Of a stretch of DNA of 64,000 bases, positions 26,657-39,136 are shown in pieces. A program made the position numbers and the translations under genes. Position 1 is the stretch's first letter. Each line of letters starts with the position of its first letter. The DNA lies in assembly GCF_020423045.1 (NCBI RefSeq), contig NZ_CP081943.1, forward strand, positions 2,046,001 through 2,110,000, given 5' to 3'. This stretch comes from Pseudomonas sp. MM213. GTDB lineage: Bacteria; Pseudomonadota; Gammaproteobacteria; Pseudomonadales; Pseudomonadaceae. The notes under the pieces were generated by a model. The model worked only from the letters and a program-made list of their open reading frames with translations, did no database searches and had not been told where the DNA came from.

Positions 26657-28234
26657 ATGTTTGAAGTTTCAGGCCACAACTACATCGCCGGCACACGCTC
26701 GGCCAACGGCACGCACACCCTGCAAAGCCACGACGCCAGCACTGGCGAAGCACTGCCCTTTCGCTTCCATCAGGCAACAGCCGAGGAAGTGAATGCCGCT
26801 GCAGAAGCCGCGGCCACGGCGTACCCGACTTTCCGTAACCTGTCGGCCGCCCGCCGCGCCGGGTTCCTCGATGCCATCGCCGCAGAACTCGATGCACTGG
26901 ATGACACGTTCATCGCCCTGGTGTGCCAGGAAACTGCCCTGCCCGCCGGGCGCATTCAAGGTGAACGGGCACGCACCAGCGGCCAGATGCGCCTGTTCGC
27001 CACGATGCTGCGTCGGGGTGATTTCTACGGTGCGCGCATCGACCGTGCCCTGCCGGGCCGTCAGCCACTGCCGCGTCCCGACCTGCGTCAGTACCGCACC
27101 GGGCTCGGTCCGGTCGCCGTGTTCGGCGCCAGCAACTTTCCGCTGGCCTTCTCCACTGCCGGCGGCGACACCGCTTCCGCCCTCGCCGCCGGTTGCCCGG
27201 TGGTGTTCAAGGCCCACAGCGGCCACATGGCAACTGCCGATTACGTCGCCGATGCGATCACCCGTGCAGCGCGCAAAACCGGAATGCCCGCAGGCGTGTT
27301 CAACCTGCTCTACGGCAGCGTCGGTGAGGCGCTGGTCAAGCATCCGGCCATTCAGGCGGTCGGCTTCACCGGTTCGTTGCGTGGCGGTCGCGCCTTGTGT
27401 GACATGGCGGCGGCGCGCCCTCAGCCGATCCCGGTGTTCGCCGAGATGAGCAGCATCAACCCGGTGTTGCTGATGCCCGAAGCACTCAAGGCACGCGGTG
27501 AAAAAATCGCCGCCGAGCTGAGCGCTTCCGTGGTGTTGGGTGCGGGCCAGTTCTGCACCAACCCCGGTTTGGTGCTGGGCATTCGTTCGGCGGAATTCAC
27601 GGCATTCCTCGAACGTTTTACCGGATTGATGAGCGAACAACCGGCGCAAACGATGCTCAACGCCGGCGCCTTGAAAAGCTATTGCCATGGCCTCGACAAC
27701 CTGCGCGCTCACCCCGGCATCACGCACCTGGCCGGCAGCGAGCAACAGGGCAATCAGGCGCGGCCGCAAGTGTTCAAGGCCGATGCGAGCCTGCTGATCA
27801 ATGGCGATGAGCTGCTTCAGGAAGAAGTGTTCGGCCCGACCACCCTCGTCGTTGAAGTCGCCGACCACAGCGAATTGATGCAGGCATTGCACGGTTTGCG
27901 CGGGCAGTTGACCGCCACGCTGATTACCGAGGATTCGGAGCTCGATACCCTCGGCGATGTACTGGCCCTGCTGGAACAGAAAGTCGGGCGCGTGCTGTTC
28001 AACGGTTATCCCACTGGCGTGGAAGTCTGCGACGCCATGGTGCATGGCGGCCCTTACCCGGCGACGTCGGATGCACGCGGCACCTCGGTCGGAACCTTGG
28101 CGATCGATCGTTTCCTGCGGCCGGTGTGTTACCAGAATTGCCCCGACAGCCTGTTGCCGGAGGCCCTGAAAAACAGCAACCCGCTGGACATCGCCCGACT
28201 GGTTGACGGCGTCAGCAGCCGCGATGCGCTGTAA
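26657..28234 (+). CDS. NADP-dependent aldehyde dehydrogenase (2-oxoglutarate semialdehyde dehydrogenase-like)
   Basis: A 525-residue aldehyde dehydrogenase of the KGSADH-III-like group: FGASNFPLAFSTAGGDTASALAAGCPVV, VGFTGSLRGGRAL, catalytic Glu in FAEMSSINP and nucleophilic Cys in GAGQFCTNPGL. These enzymes oxidise 2-oxoglutarate semialdehyde or similar aldehydes with NAD(P). Its presence suggests the pathway ends at a TCA intermediate through a semialdehyde. Close relatives act on other substrates, so this is inference. AGGAG precedes ATG 26657. Confidence 0.9.
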   Translation: MFEVSGHNYIAGTRSANGTHTLQSHDASTGEALPFRFHQATAEEVNAAAEAAATAYPTFRNLSAARRAGFLDAIAAELDALDDTFIALVCQETALPAGRIQGERARTSGQMRLFATMLRRGDFYGARIDRALPGRQPLPRPDLRQYRTGLGPVAVFGASNFPLAFSTAGGDTASALAAGCPVVFKAHSGHMATADYVADAITRAARKTGMPAGVFNLLYGSVGEALVKHPAIQAVGFTGSLRGGRALCDMAAARPQPIPVFAEMSSINPVLLMPEALKARGEKIAAELSASVVLGAGQFCTNPGLVLGIRSAEFTAFLERFTGLMSEQPAQTMLNAGALKSYCHGLDNLRAHPGITHLAGSEQQGNQARPQVFKADASLLINGDELLQEEVFGPTTLVVEVADHSELMQALHGLRGQLTATLITEDSELDTLGDVLALLEQKVGRVLFNGYPTGVEVCDAMVHGGPYPATSDARGTSVGTLAIDRFLRPVCYQNCPDSLLPEALKNSNPLDIARLVDGVSSRDAL

Positions 28235-28359
28235 GTCACACGGCTTCAACTAACACCCACGTTTAGCGACAACTTCCGCGCCTGTTGAACTACAGGCGTC
28301 GGATTCGCTCGTCCCGAAAACCGCAACACCCACACAACAACAAAAACAGAGGAAGTCTC

Positions 28360-28932
28360 ATGCAAGTCCAACGTCACCCGAAACAACGCCTGTGCAAACT
28401 GATGCTGGCCGTGTCCGCCGCCGTGATGATCAACATTGCAGGTGCTCAATTGGCCTTTGCCGAAACCACTCCCACCGCGACGACCGCGCCGATGCAATGC
28501 CCCACTGAAGCCACACCGCGCTACACCAAAACCCCCACCGGTTACCTCATGGTCCTGCGCACGGGCGACAACGCGTTCAAGGAGCTGACCAAACTGGCCA
28601 TCGCCGAGAAGATCCCCAGCGCGTCCATCACCGGTATCGGCTTCGGCAACGTCAAGTTCGGTTTCTGGAACAAGGACAAGAAGGACTTCGACGCCAAGCT
28701 CTTGAACGGTGTCGAGATGGCGAGCATCACCGGCTCGGTCGCCTGGAAAAACGAACAGCCTTCGATCCATATGCACGGCGTGGCCGGTGACGCCACGTTC
28801 CAGGCGTATGGCGGCCACATCCTCGACTTCGAAGTCACCACCGGCTCGATGGAAATCACCGTGATCGTCCACCAGCGTCGCCTGGAGCGCGGCATTGACC
28901 CATGCATCGGCGCCAACGTGCTGGGTATCTGA
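28360..28932 (+). CDS. Exported PPC/DUF296-domain protein
   Basis: A 190-residue protein with a signal peptide (hydrophobic residues 13-31, cleavage after AFA near 35) followed by a PPC/DUF296 domain. The conserved histidine trio is at H137-x-H139 (SIHMHG) and H153 (GGHI), the usual zinc-binding set of bacterial DUF296 proteins. DUF296 proteins are best known as cytoplasmic or nuclear DNA-associated proteins, so an exported copy is unusual. ATG 28360 has GAGGAAG upstream. It sits between the aldehyde dehydrogenase and the porin, suggesting periplasmic handling of the substrate. Confidence 0.75.
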   Translation: MQVQRHPKQRLCKLMLAVSAAVMINIAGAQLAFAETTPTATTAPMQCPTEATPRYTKTPTGYLMVLRTGDNAFKELTKLAIAEKIPSASITGIGFGNVKFGFWNKDKKDFDAKLLNGVEMASITGSVAWKNEQPSIHMHGVAGDATFQAYGGHILDFEVTTGSMEITVIVHQRRLERGIDPCIGANVLGI

Positions 28933-29011
28933 TCCAGGCATCACGCTCCCGCCTGTCGCGGCGGGAGCCACCCTCCTGAATTCAAAAACTACAAAAAAAG
29001 GGGCGATTTAC

Positions 29012-30319
29012 ATGAGCAACAAGAACACCGTTGTAACCCTGGCGCTGGGCGCCATTGCACTGAGCACCCAGGCCCACGCCGATTTCCTGAGTGACAGCAA
29101 GGCAACTCTGGGGATGAGGAATTTCTACTTCAACAACGACAACCGCGACGGCCCGGCCGCGCCGTCGAAAACCGAGGAATGGGCGCAGGGTTTCATGCTC
29201 GACTTCAAGTCGGGTTACACCGATGGCATGGTCGGCTTTGGTGTCGATGCGCTCGGGCTGATGGGGATCACGCTGGACAGCGGCAAAGGACGCCACGTCG
29301 GCAGCAGCATGATTCCGTCGGACAGCGACAACAGCGCGGTCGATGAATGGAGCCGGCTGGGGTTGACCGGCAAGGTCAAAGTCTCGAAAACCGAGCTGCG
29401 CCTGGGCACGCTGATGCCGAAACTGCCGATCCTGGTGTCCAACGACGGGCGCCTGCTGCCACAGACATTCGACGGCGGCCAGATCACTTCCAGCGAGTTC
29501 AAGGACCTGACCCTCACGGGTGGCCGCATCGAACATGCGACGGGCCGTGGCTCAAGCGACCGGACAGGCCTGGCGGCCACCGGCGGCACCCGCGAAAGCA
29601 ACGCATTCGACTTCGCTGGCGGCGACTGGAAAATCACCAAGGACCTGACCGCCCAGTATTACTACGCCAACCTCGACAACTATTACACCCAGCAGTTTTT
29701 TGGCCTGTTGCACACGCTGGCGATCTCGGACAATCAATCGCTGAAAACCGACCTGCGCTACTTCAAGACCGATTCGTCCGGTGCCAACAGTTCGGGCACC
29801 TCAGGCTACCGAATCAGCGGCTACACCGAAGGCGCCGATGGCGAAATCGACAACCGGACCTGGAGCGCCGCACTGATCTACACCGTCGGTGCCCATGCAC
29901 TCACCGCCGGTTATCAAAGCGTTTCCAGCGGTAGCAACTTCACCCAGCTCAGCCAGGGCAACCTGCCCGATAAAGGTGCCGGCGGCGCCAGCCTGTACCT
30001 GTACACCGACCGCCTGATCCAGACCTTCACCCGCGCGGGCGAACGCACGTCTTTCGGTCAGTATGCGTATGACTTTGCCGGTGTGGGTGTGCCTGGTTTG
30101 AAGGCTTCGGTCATCTACCTCAGCGGCGATAACATCAAGACCGTCACCGGCGACACCCAGAAGGAATGGGAACGGGATTTCGGCCTGGACTACACGATTC
30201 AATCCGGCGCGCTCAAAGGAGTCGGGTTTGGCTGGCGCAACGGCAAGTCCAACAGCGAAGCGAGCCGTGATCAGGATCAGAACCGTTTGATCGTGAACTA
30301 CAGCATTCCGCTGCTTTAA
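29012..30319 (+). CDS. OprD-family outer-membrane porin
   Basis: A 435-residue beta-barrel with an N-terminal signal (ALGAIALSTQAHA). It has the OprD pattern DFLSDSKATLGMRNFYFNNDNR, GFGVDALGLMGITLD, the GRLLPQTFDGG loop, and a C-terminal aromatic/Leu end (IVNYSIPLL). OprD porins admit organic acids and amino acids. It ends the cluster and supplies outer-membrane entry for the TRAP substrate. AAGGGG precedes ATG 29012. The stop is 50 bases from the large REP array. Confidence 0.92.
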   Translation: MSNKNTVVTLALGAIALSTQAHADFLSDSKATLGMRNFYFNNDNRDGPAAPSKTEEWAQGFMLDFKSGYTDGMVGFGVDALGLMGITLDSGKGRHVGSSMIPSDSDNSAVDEWSRLGLTGKVKVSKTELRLGTLMPKLPILVSNDGRLLPQTFDGGQITSSEFKDLTLTGGRIEHATGRGSSDRTGLAATGGTRESNAFDFAGGDWKITKDLTAQYYYANLDNYYTQQFFGLLHTLAISDNQSLKTDLRYFKTDSSGANSSGTSGYRISGYTEGADGEIDNRTWSAALIYTVGAHALTAGYQSVSSGSNFTQLSQGNLPDKGAGGASLYLYTDRLIQTFTRAGERTSFGQYAYDFAGVGVPGLKASVIYLSGDNIKTVTGDTQKEWERDFGLDYTIQSGALKGVGFGWRNGKSNSEASRDQDQNRLIVNYSIPLL

Positions 30320-30370
30320 CCGAGGGAGCCGGAAGATCCCGACCTGGATTCAGGCTTGCCACAAAACCCT

Positions 30371-31219
30371 TTGTAGGAGCCGGCTTGCTGGCGATGGCGG
30401 CCTCGAATTCACTGCAAAACCTAAGGGCCTCATCGCCGGCAAGCCGGCTCCTACAGGGGGCGCGTTGTTCACACCATTCCGGCCTGCCACAACACCTTTG
30501 TAGGAGCCAGCTTGCTGGCGATGGCGGCCTCGAATTCACTACAAAACCTAAGGGCCTCATCGCCGGCAAGCCGGCTCCTACAGGGGGCGCGTTGTTCACA
30601 CCATTCCGGCCTGCCACAACACCTTTGTAGGAGCCAGCTTGCTGGCGATGGCGGCCTCGAATTCACTACAAAACCTAAGGGCCTCATCGCCGGCAAGCCG
30701 GCTCCTACAGGGATCGTGTTGTTCACACCATTCCGGCCTGCCGCAAAAACTTTGTAGGAGCCAGCTTGCTGGCGATGGCGGCCTCGAATTCACTGCACAA
30801 CCTAAGGGCCTCATCGCCAGCAAGCCGGCTCCTACAGGGGGACGTGTTGTTCACATCATTCCGGTCTGCCGCAAAAACTTTGTAGGAGCCAGCTTGCTGG
30901 CGATGGCGGCCTCGAATTCACTGCAAAACCTAAGGGCCTCATCGCCAGCAAGCCGGCTCCTACAGGGGGCGCGTTGTTCACACCATTCAGGCCTGCCGCA
31001 AAAACTTTGTAGGAGCCGGCTTGCTGGCGATGGCGGCCTCGAATTCACTGCACAACCTAAGGGCCTCATCGCCAGCAAGCCGGCTCCTACAGAGGGACGT
31101 GTTGTTCACATCATTCCGGTCTGCCGCAAAAACTTTGTAGGAGCCGGCTTGCTGGCGATGGCGGCCTCGAATTCACTGCAAAACCTAAGGGCCTCATCGC
31201 CAGCAAGCCGGCTCCTACA
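30371..31219. repeat. REP array, seven units of about 127 bp
   Basis: Units begin at about 30371, 30498, 30624, 30751, 30879, 31006 and 31133. Each pairs a TAGGAGCCGGCTTGCTGGCGATGG arm (seen as TAGGAGCCAG in four units) with its complement around a CCTCGAATTCACTGCAAAACC loop. The linkers alternate GGGCGCGTTGTTCACACC and GGACGTGTTGTTCACATC types. The array separates the porin from the chemoreceptor gene. Confidence 0.95.
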
Positions 31220-31247
31220 GGGGATCACATCCCTCCGACGGTTGATC

Positions 31248-33230
31248 TCAATCCTTGAATTGCGTCAGTTGCTGGTTCAACGACCCGGCCTGATCGCGTA
31301 ATTGCAGCGACTGATCGAGCAGGCTGCGGATCGCGTGATCGTTCTGCTCGGAGATGCGGCTGACACCCTGGATGGCGACAGACAATTGCTCACCGGTGGC
31401 GGCCTGGCTTTGGGTCTGGCGCGCCACTTCGCTGATGCGCGTCAGAATGTCCTGGGCATGCTGGCGAATCTGATCAACACCTTGCGCCGAGGTGGTCAGT
31501 TGCACCACGCCCAGACGCACCGCTTCGCCGACTTGCTGGACGTTGGCAACGGTGTTGCGCACATCCGAACCGATGGCGCCGATCATCTCGCCGATTTCAC
31601 CGGTCGAGCGGCTGGTGCGTTCTGCCAGTTGCCGCACTTCGTCCGCCACCACGGCGAATCCGCGTCCCTGCTCCCCTGCCCGTGCGGCTTCGATTGCAGC
31701 GTTCAGGGCCAGGAGGTTGGTCTGGTCGGCGATGCTGCGAATCACCGCGATGATCCCGGCAATCTGCTGCGAGCGTTTTTCCAGGTCGCCCACAGTGCCG
31801 GCAACGTCGTCCATGGTCTGGTCGATGTGGGTGATCCCGGCCAGGGTCTGGTTCATATCGCCGGAGATATGCTTGGTCAGCTCTTCGGTGTTGCGCGCCA
31901 GTTGCTCCACGTCTTCGGCTTGCTGCGACATCTCGGTGACCGAGTGCGCCAGCGCGGTGACGCCGCTGGCCATTTCTTCGGTTGCGGTGTGCTGCGACGT
32001 CGCCCGGTCGGCAACGGCCTGAGTGGTATCGCCCAGGTGATTGGAGATCTGCATCAGGGCGCCGCTGCTGTGGCGAATCGACCCCACCAGATCCCCCAGG
32101 CGCTGGATAAACTGGTTGAACGCGCCCGCCAGTTTGCCGGTTTCATCGCCGCTGCGTTGTTCAAATCTCAGGCCCAACTCGCCGCCCCAGGCCTGGATGC
32201 CGACCGTCAGGCCGGACAGCGGACGAATGTGCCACGCCAGCAAATGCCAGAGCACGATGGCCAATGCCAACAGCGCCACCAGGCCGATGACGACGGCGGT
32301 CCAGAGGAACTGATTGATGCCCGCCATGGCTTCGGCCAGCGGGTACGCCACCATCAGCGCCCAGGTGTTCGGTGCTTTGCCGATGCGCACCGGTTGCAAC
32401 ACATAACCCCAGCCATCGCGCTGGAAGTCATACGGCTGACCGGCCTTGATCGCCTCTTTGGCCGCCGTCGGCAAATCGTCGGCCGGCTGGCTCAAACGCT
32501 TCGCATCAGGGTGGCTGGCGTACAGGCCGTTGCTCGACACCAGAGCGCCATAACCTTTGTAGGCATCGATTTTCGCCAGTTGGCGATTGATGCTTTCAAG
32601 CGGGATATCGACACCCGCCACGCCCAGGGCTTTGCCGCCCTGCAACAGTGGCGCCATGATCGACACCATCATGACTTTCTGGCCGCTGCCCGTGCTGTAG
32701 GCAAACGGTTCGGAAGCCCACGGCTGACGACTGTGCAGCGGCTGATAGTAGTATTGGTTATCGGCATTTTCCGGGGCATAACCGCTAAGCGCTTCCGATT
32801 TCACCGAGCCACTCGCACGGTTCCAGTAGGTCAGGTAACGGCCGGTGGCGTCGTGATTCGGCTGGTTGGCGAATTCGCTGTCCTTGCCATCGAAGGCGTT
32901 GGTTTCCCAATACTGCCCCAGGCCCAAAAGTTGCGGATTGGCTTCAAACAGTTGGCGGGTCACGGCATCGGCGGTCTTGCGATCAACGTGCTGTTGCTGC
33001 ATGGCCGTTGCGACACTGGCCAGCGATTCGGCGACGGTAAAACCGACACCCAGTTCGACTTCCACTTCCTTGGCATTGGCCTTGACGACCGTGTCGACCA
33101 GCTCGGCGGTTTCTTTGATGGAGGAGCCATAAGCGATATAGGCGATGGAGCCCAGCAGCAGCGCCATGACGACGACGGTCCCGATCAGGGCCGTCCAGAA
33201 CAGCTTGAAGTGCAGAGAGCGATTAGGCAT
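31248..33230 (-). CDS. Methyl-accepting chemotaxis protein with dCache-type sensor
   Basis: A 660-residue chemoreceptor. TM1 lies near residues 10-33 ([21 protein letters not shown]), followed by a periplasmic double-Cache-like sensor (about 35-290, with [11 protein letters not shown]), TM2 about 300-325, a HAMP region and the signalling hairpin with the [20 protein letters not shown] tip. There is no C-terminal CheR pentapeptide. ATG 33230 is chosen near GAGAATG; TTG 33242 and ATG 33236 are alternatives. The ligand is not predictable, although the neighbouring catabolic cluster is suggestive. Confidence 0.9.
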   Translation of the reverse strand: MPNRSLHFKLFWTALIGTVVVMALLLGSIAYIAYGSSIKETAELVDTVVKANAKEVEVELGVGFTVAESLASVATAMQQQHVDRKTADAVTRQLFEANPQLLGLGQYWETNAFDGKDSEFANQPNHDATGRYLTYWNRASGSVKSEALSGYAPENADNQYYYQPLHSRQPWASEPFAYSTGSGQKVMMVSIMAPLLQGGKALGVAGVDIPLESINRQLAKIDAYKGYGALVSSNGLYASHPDAKRLSQPADDLPTAAKEAIKAGQPYDFQRDGWGYVLQPVRIGKAPNTWALMVAYPLAEAMAGINQFLWTAVVIGLVALLALAIVLWHLLAWHIRPLSGLTVGIQAWGGELGLRFEQRSGDETGKLAGAFNQFIQRLGDLVGSIRHSSGALMQISNHLGDTTQAVADRATSQHTATEEMASGVTALAHSVTEMSQQAEDVEQLARNTEELTKHISGDMNQTLAGITHIDQTMDDVAGTVGDLEKRSQQIAGIIAVIRSIADQTNLLALNAAIEAARAGEQGRGFAVVADEVRQLAERTSRSTGEIGEMIGAIGSDVRNTVANVQQVGEAVRLGVVQLTTSAQGVDQIRQHAQDILTRISEVARQTQSQAATGEQLSVAIQGVSRISEQNDHAIRSLLDQSLQLRDQAGSLNQQLTQFKD

Positions 33231-33395
33231 GGACATTCTCAAGTGCGCGATTCGTCAACCAGCACGGAGCGCCCAACGGTGTGAATGCAGCCCTGCTGGC
33301 AAATTATTTATAGTTGATATTATTTTGCCACTATATAGAAGCGCACTCTGCCGGTGCAACTTGAATGACCGCGAGGTCACAAGCCTTGCACGGCA
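33231..33395. other. Gap between chemoreceptor and diguanylate cyclase remnant
   Basis: An AT-rich gap of 165 bases. At about 33297-33329 GGCAAATTATTTA and TATTATTTTGCC form an imperfect dyad just upstream of the chemoreceptor, a possible promoter/operator. No gene seen. Confidence 0.4.
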
Positions 33396-34522
33396 TCACT
33401 CGGAAACGGCGATCTGGTTTCGGCCACGGGCCTTGGCTCGATACAGGGCCTTATCGGCGTTGTTCATCAAGCTGTGCAAATCAAGGTCGGAGGCGTCCAT
33501 CGACGCGACACCGAGGCTGGCCGTTATGCAATGCACCGGCCCGGTCATCAATTCGGCAATCGAGCGGATGAGTTGCTCGGCAATGTTCAGGGTTTCTTCA
33601 ATCGAGGTGTCCGGGAGCAGAATGGCGAACTCCTCTCCCCCCAGCCTGCCGTAGACATCCGTTTCACGAAACGAGGTGCTGATGACCAGGCCCATCTGAC
33701 TCAGCACCTGGTCCCCGACCTGATGGCCATAGGTGTCGTTGATGTGTTTGAAGTGATCCATATCCAGCATCACGGCGCACAGCGGCAGCTGATTGTTTTT
33801 GCAGTAACTGTGCAACTGCTGGGCGTGCTCGAAAAAGCCCGGCGATTCCTCAGGCCAGTGAGCTCATCGGTCTGCGCGGCAAGATTGGAAATGCGGTGCG
33901 CCTGTTCCATTTCACGGGTCAATCGAAAGGCGGTTTCCACCGCATCGGAGAGTTTGCGGGTGGCGCTGGCCACGAAGGAGGCAAACACCAGCACCGCCAG
34001 CGCCATGCCGACTTGCATCGCTGACGGCTGGAACAACAGCCATATCGTGCACGGCAACAACACCAGGCCAATGGACACCAGCGTCATGTATCGGTAGGCC
34101 GAATAGCAGGACACCGCACTGACCGACATCCCGACGGTAAAAAGCATGACCAGTGACTGAGCCAGAATATCGTCCGGGGGCATCAATGCCAGCGCGCCTG
34201 CGCCCCAGATACCGGCAGACAACACCAGCGTGCTCCAGTATTTCCACTCCCATTGCTCAGGTGTGCGCGTACTTTTGTCGCTGCGGAAATAGGCGATGAA
34301 CATCGAGACGCGCAATGAGGTCGACGCCGTCAGAATGCCCATCCACCAAAAAATGACGTGGTGATCGAAGCGCTCCCAACACAGCAGGCACAGCATGATC
34401 GCCGCCAGGACACTGCCCGGAATCGCCGTCACCGACTGATGGAACAACTGGTGCAGGCGATCAGTGCGTACCTGCGCTGCTATCAAAGCATCCGGGTCAT
34501 ACCGGGGTCCGAGTCCTTCCAT
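33396..34522 (-). pseudogene. Diguanylate cyclase with membrane sensor, frameshifted
   Basis: Two reading frames make one gene. The first frame (34522 to about 33836) encodes a multi-helix membrane sensor followed by TDELTGLRNRRAF, the start of a GGDEF domain. The second (to 33396) encodes the rest, including AVMLDMDHFKHIND and the active-site GGEEF motif. They join in the T-rich run at 33832-33836, where one extra T restores FFEHAQQLHSYCKNNQ. Either a one-base loss inactivated the gene or a sequencing error is present. The intact protein would make cyclic di-GMP at the membrane. The frame opens from TTG 34588; ATG 34522 looks better. Confidence 0.85.
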
Positions 34523-37265
<2,743 letters not shown>

Positions 37266-37316
37266 TTACGGGGTTCATCGATGGATTCTTGTAAATAAAC
37301 GGTACCGCTGAAACAA

Positions 37317-37341
37317 CAACGCCTCCCAAGTGGAGGCGTTG
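37317..37341 (-). terminator. Intrinsic terminator of the 27-residue peptide gene
   Basis: The stem CAACGCCTCC/GGAGGCGTTG with a five-base loop is followed by TTGTTT on the reverse strand, 27 bases after the stop of the small gene. It can also act for katG read-through on the other strand. Confidence 0.75.
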
Positions 37342-37367
37342 TGCTTATTGCGCATTGAAGGAAGGAA

Positions 37368-37451
37368 TCAGGTCGGAGAGATCGTGGCCAAGGCACCGAT
37401 CAAAATGGTTAACAGCAGAAATCCACCCAGAAAAATGGCCATCTTGGGCAT
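37368..37451 (-). CDS. 27-residue single-span membrane peptide
   Basis: A short frame with GGAGG about five bases before its ATG encodes MPKMAIFLGGFLLLTILIG... ending ATISPT. It is almost wholly one hydrophobic helix with a basic N-terminus, so it should insert in the inner membrane. A clear terminator follows. The combination of ribosome site, short length and terminator argues for a real gene, although no family name is recognised. It is convergent with katG, and possible stress linkage is speculation. Confidence 0.65.
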   Translation of the reverse strand: MPKMAIFLGGFLLLTILIGALATISPT

Positions 37452-37603
37452 GGGGCCTCCTACATGATGAGTTTGCGGTTCAGTGGCTACCGCGACTGCG
37501 GACCGTGCGGCCATTGTGGGGCGCAGGCCGAGTACATGACAGATGCAGATAGCGCAGAAAAATACGGATCAGAACAAGACCCCGGGCGAGACACCATCCA
37601 ACC

Positions 37604-38055
37604 TGTAGGAGCCAGCTTGCTGGCGATGGCGTCCGTGAGATCGCCATCGCCGGCAAGCCGGCTCCTACAGGTTTGATGGTGTGCTCGGGATTGAGGGGTC
37701 ACGCAAAACCTGTAGGAGCCCGGCTTGCTGGCGATGGCGTCCGTGAGATCGCCATCGCCAGCAAGCCGGCTCCTACAAATTGTGGGTGTGTTCGGGATTG
37801 AGGGTTTACGCAAAACCTGTAGGAGCCCGGCTTGCTGGCGATGGCGTCCGCGAGATCGCCATCGCCAGCAAGCCGGCTCCTACAAATTGTGGGGGTGTTT
37901 GAGATTGAGGGTTTACGCAAAACCTGTAGGAGCCCGGCTTGCTGGCGATGGCGTCCGTGAGATCGCCATCGCCGGCAAGCCGGCTCCTACAAATTGTGGG
38001 TGTGTTCGGGATTGAGGGTTTACGCAAAACCTGTAGGAGCCGGCTTGCTGGCGAT
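37604..38055. repeat. REP array, four full units plus a half unit (107-bp period)
   Basis: Units start at 37604, 37711, 37818, 37925 and 38032. Each pairs TGTAGGAGCCCGGCTTGCTGG with CCAGCAAGCCGGCTCCTACA around a CGTCCGTGAGATCG loop, and the linker (TTGTGGGTGTGTTCGGGATTG) is copied. The fifth unit stops after one arm, next to the 3' end of the LysR gene at 38089. Confidence 0.95.
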
Positions 38056-38088
38056 CCGGGCGCTGCGGTGCATCAAGTACGCTGAAAC

Positions 38089-39015
38089 CTACCGGGACGG
38101 CTCGCCGGCTGGCTCGGCCACTTCCCGGGTCAGAAAGTCGATCAAGGCCCGCGCGGTCGCTGACAATTGGCGATGGGGCGGATAGATCACCGAGAACGGT
38201 CGGGAGCGTCCGCCCGACTGTTCAAGCAGCGGCACCAGGCGTCCACTTTGAATGCGCTCGCGAACGATGAAATCGTAGCTCTGGCAGATTCCCATGCCAT
38301 GCTCGGCCAGGGACACAATGCCCAGCACGTCGTCGGACACCTGCACATTCGCCTCAGGTATCCACTCCCGATCAACCCCCTCTTCGCGAAACAGCCAGGG
38401 CCCGACGCGGCCGCTGCTGGGCATCACAAACGGCAGGCAGGCATGCGCCGCCAGCTCGTCGACACTGCGCGGTGTGCCGGCACGTTTCAGGTAGTCCGGC
38501 GCGGCGACCAGGCACAAACCCGCGTCCTCCAGCTTGCGTCCGATCAGGCCGCTGTCCGGCAATTGCCCGAGACGAATCGCCAGGTCATACCCTTCCGCCA
38601 CCAAATCCACATTGCGATTGCTGATGCTCAACTCGATGCGCACTTGCGGGTACTGCCGGGTAAATCGGCACAGCAATGGCGGCAACCGGTAATGCCCGTA
38701 GGTCGTCGGCACACTCAGCCGCACACGCCCGGTCAACTCGCCTTCCTGCCCCTGGATCGTTCGTTCGGCATCATCGATCAACCCGAACGCCGCGCGGGAT
38801 TGTTCAAGGTAAAGCAGGCCCGCCTCGGTCAGGCTCAGACGCCGGGTCGTGCGCCGCAACAGCTGGACGCCGAGGCGCGCTTCCAGGCGCGAAATCGCCC
38901 GGCTGACCACCGACGGCGTGGTCGCCAGAAACACCGCCCCGGCGCTCAACGAGCCCTTTTCCACCACGGTAACGAACACTTCAACGTCCGCGAGATAATC
39001 GAATCGACGGGTCAC
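38089..39015 (-). CDS. LysR-family regulator
   Basis: A 308-residue LysR protein with a CrgA/AaeR-like HTH (FDYLADVEVFVTVVEKGSLSAGA at residues 5-27) and effector domain. The start is GTG 39015 with GGAGG six bases before it; the longer open frame to 39090 lacks a ribosome site. It is divergent from the exported DJ-1-like gene, so it may control that gene and the downstream exporter. The C-terminus REVAEPAGEPSR is near the half REP unit. Confidence 0.83.
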   Translation of the reverse strand: MTRRFDYLADVEVFVTVVEKGSLSAGAVFLATTPSVVSRAISRLEARLGVQLLRRTTRRLSLTEAGLLYLEQSRAAFGLIDDAERTIQGQEGELTGRVRLSVPTTYGHYRLPPLLCRFTRQYPQVRIELSISNRNVDLVAEGYDLAIRLGQLPDSGLIGRKLEDAGLCLVAAPDYLKRAGTPRSVDELAAHACLPFVMPSSGRVGPWLFREEGVDREWIPEANVQVSDDVLGIVSLAEHGMGICQSYDFIVRERIQSGRLVPLLEQSGGRSRPFSVIYPPHRQLSATARALIDFLTREVAEPAGEPSR

Positions 39016-39136
39016 TCTTACCTCCAAAGAACAAGTGATTTCCTTCGCAGCGAGTTTATCGCCCATACAGGCATGAATATAGTGAATCAACGATCCGGCG
39101 ACCGCCGATCGATCACCTCACTGTTCGGAAGCTCCC

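Noticed and set aside
30371..31219. Regularly spaced repeats that resemble a CRISPR array
   Set aside because: Units are palindromic REP doublets of 127 bp with copied linkers, there are no unique spacers, and no cas genes occur in the window.
30639..31301. A 220-codon frame inside the REP array
   Set aside because: It is translation of the repeat units themselves (repeated LAMAASNSLQNLRASSPASRLLQ) and has no gene features.
31302..33284. A 660-codon frame antisense to the chemoreceptor
   Set aside because: Low-complexity His/Arg/Gln-rich translation typical of the antisense of a high-GC gene, without ribosome site.
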